A stretch of DNA of 64,000 nucleotides from Lamellibrachia satsuma (Eukaryota > Annelida > Polychaeta > Sabellida > Siboglinidae), in the NCBI GenBank assembly GCA_033239005.1, contig BSQZ01000053.1, positions 3,433,501 through 3,497,500 of the forward strand. The letters are read 5' to 3'. The notes beneath the pieces were generated by a model that saw only the letters and a program-made list of their open reading frames with translations, ran no database searches and had not been told where the DNA came from. A program made the translations under genes and the position numbers. The first letter of the stretch is position 1, and each line of letters begins with the position of its first letter. Shown here in pieces: positions 46,438 to 59,185 of this stretch.

Positions 46438-47135
46438 CATTGTACAAATATTGGGATCAAACAGAATATGCCGCTGTCGACATCCCTGCGTTGCACCAAC
46501 ATGAGCATTATATTGGCTAGACCAGCTACAACATGCCCACTTCGGCCCATTACAGGCATGTATTTAATTAAATCACTCTCGGCATACTTATGTCAAGACA
46601 AAGGTGGTGTTAAATTAAATAACCGTTGTTCAGTATACCAAAGTTGGACCAATGTTGGCATTGTGTCAGCAAATGAACTTTTAACAATGAGCCAATTGTT
46701 GCTTTGCATCGGTCATATATGGCCGCCATGCCAACAGTGGCACTGTGTAAGCTAATGCACGGTCGGCATACCTGCATTGTAACAATCCTGACATTACGTT
46801 GGCTAAGCCGTGGTCAGGTGGCTAGTATTGGTCAAATGTTATTTTCTATGCCACAGTCGGTATAGCGACATCAAGCCAATGTTGGCATAATGTCAACTAA
46901 CCCTTGGTTGGCAGGTCAACATCAGGCATTTGTAGGCAAGGTATCGACTAACCTACGCTCGGCTTGGTAATGTTACGTCTATGTTGGTGTTAGATGGGAC
47001 AACCGGTGGTCGGAAGGCATGCCAACGTTGCATCAATGTCAGCATTGTGTCTGAAAAACAACGGTTAATTGAAGGTTAATCCAACATTGCGCCAATGTTA
47101 GCAATGAATCCGGTCATACACGATCGGCATGGCAG
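46438..47135. repeat. Degenerate CCAACGTTGG repeats at the inner end of the left arm
   Basis: Loose array of partly palindromic units (GGTCGGCATACC, CCAATGTTGGCAT, GGCTAAGCCGTGGTC, CCAACGTTGC). The palindrome's inner breakpoint falls inside this array. Confidence 0.65.
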
Positions 47136-47870
47136 CATCGGACCAACGTTACGTTGTGTTGCCTAACCCACGTTCGGTGTAGCACTGTTGGAGAGATATT
47201 TGAGAGATGTTTTTTAACCTACGGCCCACATATTCCGTTTGGTGAAGAATGCTGACGTTGCTAACATTTTGCTTGCGTCGGTCCGACGTTGTCATGTTTG
47301 CTGTCGCGTTCTTGGGAATTTTTCCATTTGTTCATAGAAACATGTTTTTTCTCACTCGTCGGCCCGCAATTATTATTGTATATTTATAAAGTATCCATCT
47401 TGTATTATATGTCCCACCTTATCTCAACGCTGAAATATCATAGTGTAACTGTAATGTAATAATTAAATACCATTGACAAACTGTACCAATATCAAATGAG
47501 TTAAATTAGAAAGATAATTGTGATTTCCACTGCTAACCTGGGAACTTGCTTCCAATATTCGAGAGTTCCGACGACTGTGATGTTTAGTGGTATCGAAATA
47601 CGCCTAACCAGGTCCTTGTTCGACATATTCTCTTTTGTGAGGGCTTTTAGGAAATCTTTACTGATGACTTCGTCCTAAGAAAAACATTCTTTCAATGGAA
47701 TAAGAGCTCAACATGTCCCATAAAAGGTGCGCACGCACGCACACAGTCAATAGTCCATAATGCAGTTATTTTTATAAGTAAACAATAAATATATCCGCAC
47801 TTGCTAGTGTCAGACCAGTGGTGGCGTTACATCGACTAACCACTGGTTGGCATACATGCCAACGTAGGAT
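47136..47870 (+). other. Palindrome spacer
   Basis: 735 bp without a reverse-complement partner in the arms. 47336-47480 matches 29833-29965 (TCTCACTCGTCGGCCCGCAA, TGTATTATATGTCCCACCTT). 47690-47870 matches 3880-4080 (CTTTCAATGGAATAA, a CATAAAAGGTGCGC block, GTCAGACCAGTGGTGGC). The spacer is thus ordinary plus-oriented KLHL flank/intron module, and the orientation switch is abrupt at 47870/47871. No gene. Confidence 0.7.
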
Positions 47871-48568
47871 CTGCCATGCCGATCGTGTATGACCGGATTC
47901 ATTGCTAACATTGGCGCAATGTTGGATTAACCTTCAATTAACCGTTGTTTTTCAGACACAATGCTGACATTGATGCAACGTTGGCATGCCTTCCGACCAC
48001 CGGTTGTCCCATCTAACACCAACATAGACGTAACATTACCAAGCCGAGCGTAGGTTAGTCGATACCTTGCCTACAAATGCCTGATGTTGACCTGCCAACC
48101 AAGGGTTAGTTGACATTATGCCAACATTGGCTTGATGTCGCTATACCGACTGTGGCATAGAAAATAACATTTGACCAATACTAGCCACCTGACCACGGCT
48201 TAGCCAACGTAATGTCAGGATTGTTACAATGCAGGTATGCCGACCGTGCATTAGCTTACACAGTGCCACTGTTGGCATGGCGGCCATATATGACCGATGC
48301 AAAGCAACAATTGGCTCATTGTTAAAAGTTCATTTGCTGACACAATGCCAACATTGGTCCAACTTTGGTATACTGAACAACGGTTATTTAATTTAACACC
48401 ACCTTTGTCTTGACATAAGTATGCCGAGAGTGATTTAATTAAATACATGCCTGTAATGGGCCGAAGTGGGCATGTTGTAGCTGGTCTAGCCAATATAATG
48501 CTCATGTTGGTGCAACGCAGGGATGTCGACAGCGGCATATTCTGTTTGATCCCAATATTTGTACAATG

Positions 48569-48857
48569 GTGTCCACGGGTAAAATATACGCTTTATATAT
48601 CGCGGTAACCAGTCCGCAGGACTGTTCAAAGCGCTATACACTTCACCCTGGCTCTTCTCAGCCACACTACAATTACAGCGCGAAGACTATTCGTTCACAT
48701 ATCTACCTCTGTATGTAGCCAGGTACTCATTTATACAGCTGAGTGAACTGTGGCAACGTGGGATAAACGAAATTGCTAAAAGTTTCAAAACGGCAGCAAG
48801 ACCCCGTGTTCTCTATATTGAGAGTCCGGCGTTCTTAGCGGACACTACCGCGCCCTA
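48569..48857 (-). mobile_element. SINE copy in right arm
   Basis: Mirror of the SINE at 46147-46437, nearly identical. Minus strand from head GGTAGTGTCCGCTAAGAACG to TTTTTAC-type end near 48569. Confidence 0.75.
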
Positions 48858-49931
48858 CTGTGTCCAGCCGATGTACTGAACATGGTTTATCCAATTAAAT
48901 GGCTGACTCAGCTTTGTCCAATTATGTCCCAATATCATTTCAGCATTGCCATAATAATACAACGCAGTGCAGTATATTTTTATGTGTTTATTTTGACCGA
49001 TGATATGCACATGCATTATTATGCGATTACAATGTTTACATACACGTGTTCTTCAAGACTGTAGTTAAAAAAAATAATGTTTACGTTATGTCATTAATCA
49101 AATCGTTGCACTTGTCCTGATCACAAAATAGGCAAAGTACATTTTAAATATGAGTTTGGGATACCCCGATTAAAAAACCGTGCACAACATCGAATAATCA
49201 TGATAACTTGATGCATACAGACACTATCCTAATGGTGTCCACACCATGATCAAGTGTAATGTATTATCAAGTACATTAATTCAATATTCATATAATAACG
49301 TCATTGTACTAGGCAGCCACACCGGAAATGTTATTATATAATACGAAAAACTTAATTTAAGACAGAACGCACATGCAGCTAAATTAATATGCAGCTACAA
49401 ATGTACTCGTGCAAGCCATTTCAGAAAGGTATTATACGTTTACAAAATGTTATTAATGTCATGTAGAATACAAACTGCACAGCGCACCTTGCATTAATCT
49501 CCAATTATTATGTATTCACCAATAATTGTCTTTGTTCAATGCAGGGACTAACAGGCAGGTATACTTTTGAAACCAGGGTGCACCATTAATTCCACTCATA
49601 CATAAGTGCATGTCATGCAGTTCAGTCAAGTTGTTTGGACGAGACGTTCGTCCCGTATGAAGGAACTTATGTGGACGTTTGACGCCTAGCGTTGCATACA
49701 TTTGTACGTAACTACGAACGCCTACTCTTCTGAATTACGTAATCGTCAAACGTCCACATGGGTCATTCATAATATCCCCAGCATCGAGAAATCTTGAATC
49801 ACAAACTACTTCATCATCATATACAATGTCCAATTGTTATATATTATTATATTATGTATTATTATATTATAATATATCTACAATCATTGATTCAAACAAC
49901 ACTCTGTGAGGCGTATGATGCAAGTTGCAGT

Positions 49932-51679
49932 TCAAACACATAGTAGGTCACACACTACCGAGAGGTCAACGTTGAACATACAATGACTCAACCTATTCAT
50001 ATCTAGTGTTGTTTTCCATTCCAGCCAAGTGTCTGTGAGAGGACTGTACTGTTCAATGACCGATGATTCTGGCTTGGCACCTCCACCCCCTGCTACCAGT
50101 ATAGAGCCGCGCCACACGACTGCTGGGGCATTGCCGTGGCTCTGGCATGGTTGACTCAGCTTTGTCCAATTATCCGAGGTCGGGTCATATTTCAAACATG
50201 TGCGTCGGAAGCCTCCCACCACATAAATACAGTCGTTCAGTGTGACAGCAGCACCTAAGCCGCACACTTCAGCACCTAAGCCGCACACTTCAGGCATGTA
50301 TGACAGAGTGCTCCACTGGCCCTGTGTCGTATCAAACACCTGTGTGCAATACAGGTTCTTGTTCTGGGCATCTCGGCCACCAAAAACAAAGATCTTGTTG
50401 TTGTACGTGACAACCGCGGGGGCAAACACCGCCTGTGGCATCTCGGGCAGGGACATCCACTCTTTCCTCTCAGCATTCAGACACTCAACAGATGCGAGCA
50501 CTGTGTTGTTAACACCCTTCCCTCCCACCACGTAGACGCAGTCGTCCAGAGAGACACTGCGGTGGTAGCACCGTGCAGTGATAAGTGGTGGCATCGCCTC
50601 CCACTTCTTTATGGACATATCAAAGTGCCAGCATTGGTTCAACGCGCCTCCCGTGCTGCCCCCTGTCAACAGTAGGCCTCTGTCGACGCGACATACGTGG
50701 TAAAACCTACCGACCGACTGTGGCAGCTCCGTCAGTGACTCCCAACTAGATGTGTCTTCCTTGTAGTACTGGCAGCTGTTGTGCTCAAATTGTTTGTTTT
50801 CGCCCTCCAAACACGCCATCCCACCAACCAACAGGAGACAAGACGTCATTCGGAAGTTGGTGCGTGGCACTGTGCGGCAACTTGCCATCTGATGTTGGTG
50901 CACAGTGTCTGCCTGGAACGACAATGCTTCGATTAGATATTCATAACACTTGGGGGTGAACAGATCATATGTGTCCTTAATGTGTCGCAAGTAGTTGCTC
51001 GTACAATATGGCAGGCGGACGTGTTCAATAATCGTCTGAAAGGACGACTTTCTGTTGTCAAGGTCATGTCGAACCCAACCTAGCACGGCATCGAAGACAA
51101 TGTCCTTGTCTTCAACATTGACGTCATCATCTTTGATGAAATCGATTAGTTCTTTGCAGGATAACTCTTTGAATTCCTCTTTAAGTGCGACAATTTTAAA
51201 CTCGGACTGTATCACTCCACTGGCTTTCTGCTGCAGCTTGTCCAGTCGATACAACGTGGCAAATTTAGAGAATCCGACACAGTTCGCCGGCTCGATCTGC
51301 TTCAACATGACATTCTCGCAGGCCACCTTGAGGTTATCCAGCTGTAGGATGTCGCCTGCCTTGAACAAGCTCTCCACGTTGTCGACAGTCAGCTCAATCT
51401 CACCGGTGTACATATAGTCGACGATAGTGCTCAATATCTCCGGTTCCATTGTCAGCTGGACTGTGGCTGACGTGCTTTCTTCAAGACCACACCTGAACAT
51501 TGCTTTGAAGTAATCACTTGCGACTGCCAGAACGTTTCGATGACACCGGATTTGAACATCACCCGACTGTAACTTCACATCAGTATACTCTTCGTTCTGG
51601 CGCAGGTTATGCATTCCCTTCATGAAAGCATTCTGGTATGCCTTGTCAACAAACTCCTCGATTTTCACAGTGGTTGATG
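49932..51679 (-). CDS. KLHL-R: BTB-BACK-Kelch protein, main coding exon
   Basis: Exon 2 read from 51679 after the acceptor TTTTTGTTGTAG to the stop at 49932. With ATGG from the cassette at 55094-55097 it predicts 583 residues starting M-A-S-T-T-V-K-I-E-E. BTB about 25-126 (YTDVKLQSGDVQIRCHRNVL), BACK about 131-243 (DDDVNVEDKDIVFDAVLGWV; the E-to-K change is unique to this copy), six Kelch blades all with Gly-Gly (LLLVGGM, LLLTGGS, CVYVVGGK, KIFVFGGR, CIYVVGGF, LVAGGGG). Same 7-residue duplication in blade 5 as KLHL-L. The C terminus reads through to NVDLSVVCDLLCV because of a small indel relative to KLHL-B (NVDLTGSV). The frame is intact, and it is transcribed towards KLHL-L and the palindrome centre. 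Confidence 0.9.
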
Positions 51680-51754
51680 CTACAACAAAAACATTTAGAA
51701 CTTGTACACAAATAAAGTAAAATGCAACATACAAACAAAGGTAGAATGGGATGT

Positions 51755-51843
51755 GTGCGTGTGCGTGTGCGTGTGCGTGTGCGTGTGCGTGTGCGTGTGC
51801 GTGTGCGTGTGCGTGCGTGCGTGCGTGTGTGTGTGTGTGTGTC
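51755..51843. repeat. (TG)n microsatellite before the KLHL-R acceptor
   Basis: About 90 bp of GTGTGC hexamers then TGCG and TG. On the gene's own strand this is (CA)n ending 73 bp before the acceptor. It lacks most of the pure CA part seen in the left arm. Confidence 0.95.
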
Positions 51844-54800
51844 TACGGCCCCAGGAAGTCGTAGCACTATTATTTTTCGAAATTAACCTTACTTTTACTC
51901 TATCTACGAATGTAGTTACCCCTCGTAGATAATACTAATAATTGTTCGCATCGCTGTGCGAACAATTACGAAAGATATTTTGCAACGTCATGTGTCCTGT
52001 GTACGAGTGTCCCAAGTCAGTTTCAAAATTTTGACTGGCTGCACCAAGTGCCAAGGCATACGTGGATGTTTCTGTGATAACTACCTAATTGTGTATTTTG
52101 GTAGTTTTGTAAAAGCATCATAACTCACGACATGTCACTGGCATTGTCTATGTAACTGTTCTGGTTTTCACTTCTTACATATTACTGTTGCAATTTGTGT
52201 TTATTTGACAGTTAATTAAATTGGGTTAACTAATTACATAATGACGGAAAACGTTTTGAAACTAGGAAATGTATTTCGTTGCCAACTAAACCAATCATAA
52301 AGTTGCAAAACAGTAAACAGTAGAAGGAGGTATCTGGTATCTGGTATCCGAAATACCCATTATTCACTATGGTATATCTTTAGTGTATCCATTGATGGTC
52401 AGGTGGACATACGTGTATGTTTATATGTATCTCTGTTTGTGGTTAACCATATGTCGGCGTGCAATTGAGAACGCAGCATCGCCGGCTGTCAACGGTCAAA
52501 ACGACTTGTGTGCTAGTCACATGTGTGACTGTAATGAGTTGTATATGTTAATGTTGGTTGTACAGACTTAACCTTAACACACTGAACTTTATTTTGGAGC
52601 ACCGATATTACAGCAACACAGTCATTAACCGACTTTACTATGTCAATAATCCTAAGGCAATAGGCTAGATAAACCGAAGGAATGTGTTAATTATGTTTCG
52701 GTAATCAATTCATTACTACTCACGTCACAAAATAATTATTCGGGATTGTGACAAGTTGTCACATCTATTATATTGGGGTAAGTCTGGTTACATTGGGTGC
52801 CGAAGTATGCGCGTAACCCAGTTTTATACAGTGCGTCTTCAAGCACAACCAATACATAGCTCCATTCTACTGACTGACAGTTATATACTCTTGTTATATG
52901 TTATACTGTTGTTGTTATATACTGGGCTGAGGCACATATCAGGGATTATCAAGTTCACATGGGAAGTGTAAAACAATTGAATTACTCTTGAGAAACGCTA
53001 CAAGTAATACTGTAATGTTTAATTTAATTTGTTTAAATATGTATATATATATTTATCGCGGAAATATAAGCACAACAAACTACATAGCTCTTCAGTACAT
53101 AGTTCATAGTACAGTAGTACAGTAGTTCATAGCACAGTATATAGTTCCATTCTTCTTCTTCCTCATCAGTGCATATCCCACTCTGGGGCATTGTCGCACT
53201 GTGGTAAATATAATGTAACTATAATGTGGTAACTATATACAACGTGAATGTGTTGGCTGTGTACATCGTGAATGTACTGTTTAAAAATCATGCTAAAACC
53301 CCTGCTAAAATGTGACTAAATTAGGTTGAGAATAAAATAATAAAAAGGTAAAACTTGTGCTAAGTGCTTAAATGTCCTCGCTTGAAGGTGCCAAACAGAC
53401 TGACAGTTGTATACTGTTTGGGCTGACGCACATACCTGGGGTTAACTAGTTCACATGACAAGTGTAAAACAATGGAATTACTCTTGAGAAAAGCTACAAG
53501 GAATACTGTAATGTTTGAGTGACGTTCGACTCACGTCGTGGAAGCGCGCGCCGCTGGAGAGGGTACGCGAGGGTACGGGAAGTGTGCCGGTAGCCCTTCC
53601 GGTTAGGTTTGTGGAATGTTGAGTATGTGCGAATTGTGCCAACTTTCTTTTTCTGAATGCTAAGTGGCCCGAACACACTAAGGTGTAAATAATATAAACA
53701 GAGCATGTGCACAATGTGTCAAAACCGTTAATTTGTTAATTATTATGTAAAGAGCCATGACAACTTACGCGGCGATTTTTACAATTCTCCGTAATATTCA
53801 AGTCAGTTAATAGTGATAGAAATGTAAGCGTTATTAATTATTATTAATTATATTACTGTTACACTGCTAGATACACCGCTGAAATAAGGTTGGCCTTATT
53901 ATTTAGGATTAAAACTTTAAAAACCTCCAGTAATTTTTTCGAAATTTGACAGACTATCGGACAGATGCTGGTGTGTCACCGCTTGAAGATAAACATATTT
54001 CTTGAACAAATGTGAAATCTCCGGGAACACGACAGGACCGCGTCCTAGAACGTTACGGGTCTCTACAGATGCCCTGTTGGCATAGCAGAGTCGCACGTAA
54101 TACACCGAATGAAACAATCCACATTGCAAATATACAGTTGGCCGGCCCCACCTGCAGTAACACAATACTCTCGCAGACCACTTTGACGCTGTCCAACTGT
54201 AAAATGTGTTGACCAACCAACAAACATGTCAACTTAGGGTCGATGAAAGAAAAGGGTTGATAACAGCAGTTTGCTGTGGCCTACTGGCTGGAGGATGACA
54301 AGTATTCAGCGTACATTTGTCCAACATGGCTACACCGACCATCGGTTAGCCAAACTAATGCCAAATTTGGTCCTACGTTAGAACGTCAAACGTGTATAAC
54401 CTATTAGTATTATTTGAACTTTGGTAATTTAAATACCTACATATTGCTGAAATTTATGTTGCTGTATGTATTGTAATTAAAACACTATGTTCAGAAAACT
54501 TGTTTAACGCAAGAAAATTGAAAGTCAACTAAGAAATTATAACATTGCGAATCAGAGATACACGAAAAGAAGTATCTCGAATATCAATAATTCTCGCCTG
54601 TGCGTGTAGCGAATTTAGTGTTTGCAGTGATCGCTAGATGGACCTACAGGTATCGCTAATTACTTTTGTGAAACATGACTAGGCCGCCCACGTACTACAG
54701 GGATCCACCCCGAATACAGCATTGTCGGTTATAGACATACGAACTACTTGAGTGCTAATGGGTTATAGCTCTTGTGTGACTGTAACATTCTGAATATGGA

Positions 54801-55087
54801 TTAACTGGAACACATTGGACTTGACCACTGAGCAGCCATATAGCAGTCACACAGCCATGCGACTATGACTAGTACAAGAGGCTAGATAAAACGCCACTGA
54901 GCAGCCATATAGCAGTCACACAGTCAAGCGACTATGACAAGTACAAGAGGCTAGATAAAACGAAAGCAATGTTCAAAATGTTAGTTTCCGTTGTACCATA
55001 ATGTGCTGTGTATGACGGCAAAAACAACCTAATCATTAAACTCTCAACATCATAGCGGATAAGATAACAACCAAATTAGAGAATAAC
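51844..55087 (-). repeat. KLHL-R intron
   Basis: Mirror of the KLHL-L intron; no gene. It keeps about 25 bp near 52225-52260 (AATTACATAATGACGGAAAA) that the left arm lacks. Confidence 0.6.
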
Positions 55088-55235
55088 ACTTACCCATGGC
55101 TATGGATATACGACAACTTCGACTAGGATATAACTTCCCGTTTGACACCAGTAAAACCACTGAAGTGTGACATGGGACATGTAGTGACGCCTAGCGTATT
55201 AGACGTTTACCAGTAAAGCATCGCCTCCTGCTGAT
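55088..55235 (-). promoter_or_regulatory. Intact KLHL first-exon cassette for KLHL-R
   Basis: Minus strand ends AGCCATGG|GTAAGT. ATG occupies 55097-55095, the last exon base is 55094 and the donor starts at 55093. The upstream core has GTAATACGC/CTAATACGCTAGGCGTCACT and CACACTTCAGTGGTTTTACT. Phase 1, matching the acceptor at 51680-51681; proposed intron 3.4 kb. Confidence 0.65.
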
Positions 55236-55984
55236 TGCAGGTTATTTCATTAATATGTCTACAACCACAGTAAAGAGACGTAAGACTATAATTTCTCGAA
55301 ATTAACCTTGCTATTACCTTTCTATAAATATTATTACCACTCGTAAGTAATAGAAGCGAAGAATTACGCACGATCGTTCACAAAGCCACGTGTCTTGTCT
55401 ACGATTGTTCCAAGTCACTTCCAAAATGTCGACTTGCAGCATCAAGTACCAATTAAGGCAAATATGGATGTTGATGTGACAACAAGTTATCATGGCCGTA
55501 TGATGGGTATTTTGACTGCTGATCACCTGTGTGACTCAAACAAGTAGTTTAGGTTTATGTGGATGCATAGGCTTAACCGTAGTACACTGAACCTGATTTT
55601 ATAACACCGATATTACAGCTACGCAATCATTTATTTTTACTGCGTTTATTGTCCGAAGGCAATAGGCTAGATACAATGAAGGACTGTGTACATACGTAGC
55701 CGGCATCCAGGACTACACTGTTACTTCAAGGAGAATACTTTTGTTGGTTTACGCCCCTTTCCGGGATTGCCTATCCATAGCCCTAGCTAACTTAACCCCA
55801 ACTCCTCCAGTCACAACAGCATAATTAACAAACATGTTTTTCACTTGCGTCCGCATAGCTATGGAAACACTTCGTAAAATAAAACGAAACTAAAGTTCCA
55901 TCTAAATGAGAAACCTGTCTATTAGTCTACGTTGTATGTTACTGTATTGCCTATTACATGGAACTGATAAGGCAAATTGTACGA

Positions 55985-56260
55985 CTCGAGTATGACGCTT
56001 GACAACAGCACGACAGAAGTGTGGCATAGGACATATAGTGACCCCTAGCGAATGTCACGTTTATATGTGAAGCAGCGCCTCCCGTTGACAACAGCACGAC
56101 AGAAGTGTGGCATGGGACATATAGTGACCCCTAGCGAATGACACGTTTATATGTGAAGCAGCGCCTCCCGTTGACAACAGCACGACAGAAGTGTGGCATG
56201 GGACATATAGTGACCCCTAGCGAATGACACGTTTATATGTGAAGCAGCGCCTCCCGTTGA
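55985..56260 (-). promoter_or_regulatory. Triplicated CTTCTG-subtype KLHL cassette
   Basis: An 86-bp unit repeats three times (TTGACAACAGCACGACAGAA at 55999, 56085 and 56171). Each unit holds the minus-strand core GGGAGGCGCTGCTTCACATA, TATAAACGTG, GGGGTCACTATATGTCC and CACACTTCTGTCGTGC. The left arm and the third copy have one unit. The units lack the ATGG|GTAAGT end, so they would be promoter elements at most. Confidence 0.75.
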
Positions 56261-57209
56261 TAACTAGATCTTTCATCCATTCCATTCCTTTTGGAGACGC
56301 GCTTTGGAAACAAATTGAACTGTAATTGAATTGTAGCTACACTTCCTTGTCGATTTATGTAAACGGGCTTTTTGACATTATCACGTTTGGCTTTCCCGAA
56401 CACGGCAAATGAATATACAACAAATACAATATAAGGAATAACACATTTACTTGGAACATAAAGAACATACTGTTACAAGTTTTAATTACACAGTAATAAT
56501 CAAACGTCATGTACAAATGCACACGTCAAGTAGGGGTCCACCCATCAAATACACTGTATGGTCATATTAATGATTTGATAGTGTTACAAATCATATCAGA
56601 AGATCCTTATGGCCTCAATTTAACCCTAATACCAGGAATGGCAGTGTTGTTTCAGTCTGTCAAAGATGCAATGATACATTATTAATCAAACTACGTAAGC
56701 AGTAAGAATGCGTGTGTGCGTGCGTGTGTGTTTGTGTGCGTGCAAAAAAATATCTATCACAATACACCAACAAATGTAGGAGCCTTTAGATTTAGTATAT
56801 CTTAGCGAATACTTCAACACATCGATATTTGCCACTACACGAAACAGATATTATTTAACATCTGACCCCGTCCTCCACTACATGAAACTATGAATCACAT
56901 CGACCCGTGTACTATTTCAGCAACTTCGTATTCCCCAATTGATACGTCATCCACCAAAATGCACAATAGCGCTCCAAGTCAGCACCTTTATGAACTGTGA
57001 TCATAAAAGAAACGACGTTTTGAGAAATTACATCATTATAAACGAAACAGTTGTTAGCTTCCTTCCCCTTGAACTCAACTACGTGTAGGGTCGAACATCC
57101 ATGTGTTGTGATAACGTATAACACTGCCCCTTGAACTGACAAATACGTGACTGCACACATCACAGCTATATTCACACTAAGGGTCCATTGTATGAGAAAC
57201 TGAGTAATG

Positions 57210-57232
57210 TAACACAAACACGCACATACGTA

Positions 57233-57323
<91 letters not shown>

Positions 57324-57364
57324 TCACGCACCCACGCACGCACGCACCCACGCACGCACGCACA
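57210..57364. repeat. (CA)n/(CACG)n microsatellite (right arm)
   Basis: About 85 bp of pure CA followed by CCCACGCACG-type repeats, partner of 37499-37590. A 190-codon minus-strand frame spanning it is an artefact of the repeat plus non-coding flank. Confidence 0.95.
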
Positions 57365-57582
57365 GTTCAATGTGTTAGTAATACGGTTGGATCCTAGATT
57401 TGACAAAAGAATGCGTTGATTATGGTAGTAGAAATGGGTATATTTCTGGGGCAGAGCAAAGTAATCAACATACAGAACAAACAAGACGCATATTTCTTAA
57501 TTATTAGTTAACATTTTATGGCCAATTGAGATATTGAAAAGAGCAGATTCGCCAGCAGCCCCACCAGTACGGATATATGGCA

Positions 57583-57603
57583 GGGTGGGGGTGGGGGGGT
57601 GGA
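57583..57603 (+). other. G-rich run, possible G-quadruplex
   Basis: Four G tracts in 21 bp: GGGTGGGGGTGGGG followed by more G and TGG. The mirror in the left arm (C-rich at 37257-37277) and a shorter form at 59107-59125 show it predates the duplication. Confidence 0.5.
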
Positions 57604-58096
57604 GCAAATCAGAAGGACAGGTGGGACAGGTGCGTGTGCGGGCCCTTGTTCAAGTCTTAGATGCGTCCCTGGGGGTAATAGACAGCTTCAGTTAAGTGTG
57701 GAATTTAATTTGCCGGTCACATGTTCTCCGTAAGTTTCGTGCCGAGATAAGTTTTTGGCGTCATTTCAAAGAACACATACTTAATTTTTATACGCGATGT
57801 AATATAGATATGTAAGAACAGTCATGACATAACAGGATAGGGAATACATCAGTAGTTCTAATGTAGCTTATACGTTTAAAAAACCCCGCTGGTGGAAATT
57901 CATTCATGCATGGCATGGATGAAGGCCAAGAAATACACTCGAGCTCGAGTTGTGTGTGGCGGGTGGGTGTTTTTTTTTTGCGCGGGTGGCAACCACCTAC
58001 CTCAAACAAATTTTGAGAGTCTACCTCCCACCAAACCCACCTCCCACCTATTGTTGAGGCCAACTTCCCACCTTCAACCAATTTTTATGACCAACC

Positions 58097-58205
58097 TCCC
58101 ACTTCCTGGAGCACCTCACACTTCCTGGAGCACCTCACACTTCCTGGAGCACCTCACACTTCCTGGAGCACCTCCCACTTCCTGGAGCACCTCACACTTG
58201 ATGCG
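58097..58205. repeat. 19-bp minisatellite (right arm)
   Basis: About six copies of ACTTCCTGGAGCACCTCAC, the reverse complement of the left-arm array, which has about ten. Confidence 0.9.
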
Positions 58206-58702
58206 AGCACCTCACACTAGCCCTTAACGGCCAAGTTCAATGCTTCAAACGTAATGCAGAAACTACATTACGGCTACGTATGAAATACGTTTAACTTTTA
58301 TGCTATACGTTAAGTATTGATATACGTTGGGAGCGAAAAAGCTGAAACTGTCTAATGAATGTAAAGTTGCGCTACATTTGTTCCCAGATTCTGGTATGAG
58401 GCATTATAATTATGGCGTAACCTCGCGGTGGCTGGATGAAACGATATTATTGAACACAATATTCTAATAGGGTGCACAGCATGCAATGGTTTTAACTATT
58501 TATTTTAACATCTACCTAGTATGGGGTCATACCATAATTTCATAACCCCTCATACTCCATGTCGTATCTACCACGTGGCAGACTGCGTGGCCAGACCTCA
58601 ATTTAATGACCACTCATGCCCTACATCGCACCTACCACGTAGCGGTCTCCGACGTCAAACGGTAATTTAGCTTATTTTTGCATGAATAGTGAATATAATT
58701 CG

Positions 58703-59185
<483 letters not shown>

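Larger units (their letters stand above)
36084..47135 (+). repeat. Left arm of giant palindrome
   Basis: Reverse-complement match of 47871-58702. The outer edge is CGAATTATATTC at 36084 (mirror GAATATAATTCG at 58691-58702) and the inner edge GGCATGGCAG at 47126-47135 (mirror CTGCCATGCC at 47871). Collinearity is tight: coordinates sum to 95004-95006 near the axis and about 95071 at 39.5-41.4 kb. Larger shifts further out come from tandem-repeat length. Contains KLHL-L with its cassettes, a SINE, a 19-bp minisatellite and microsatellites. Also partly homologous to the KLHL-B unit (23.4-29.8 kb). Confidence 0.9.
47871..58702 (-). repeat. Right arm of giant palindrome
   Basis: Reverse complement of 36084-47135. 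The inner part (47871 to about 51750) differs from the left arm by only scattered single bases and three or four 1-2 bp indels by eye. The outer part differs more: the 213-bp stretch 55314-55526 against 39545-39757 shows roughly 4% differences. Right-only changes are an 86-bp unit repeated three times (55999-56257), a CA expansion at 57238 and a shorter 19-bp array. Confidence 0.9.

Noticed and set aside
56912..57484. 190-codon minus-strand frame with Cys-Val repeat
   Set aside because: Spans a (CA)n tract plus non-coding arm sequence; the left-arm equivalent is broken into separate short frames.
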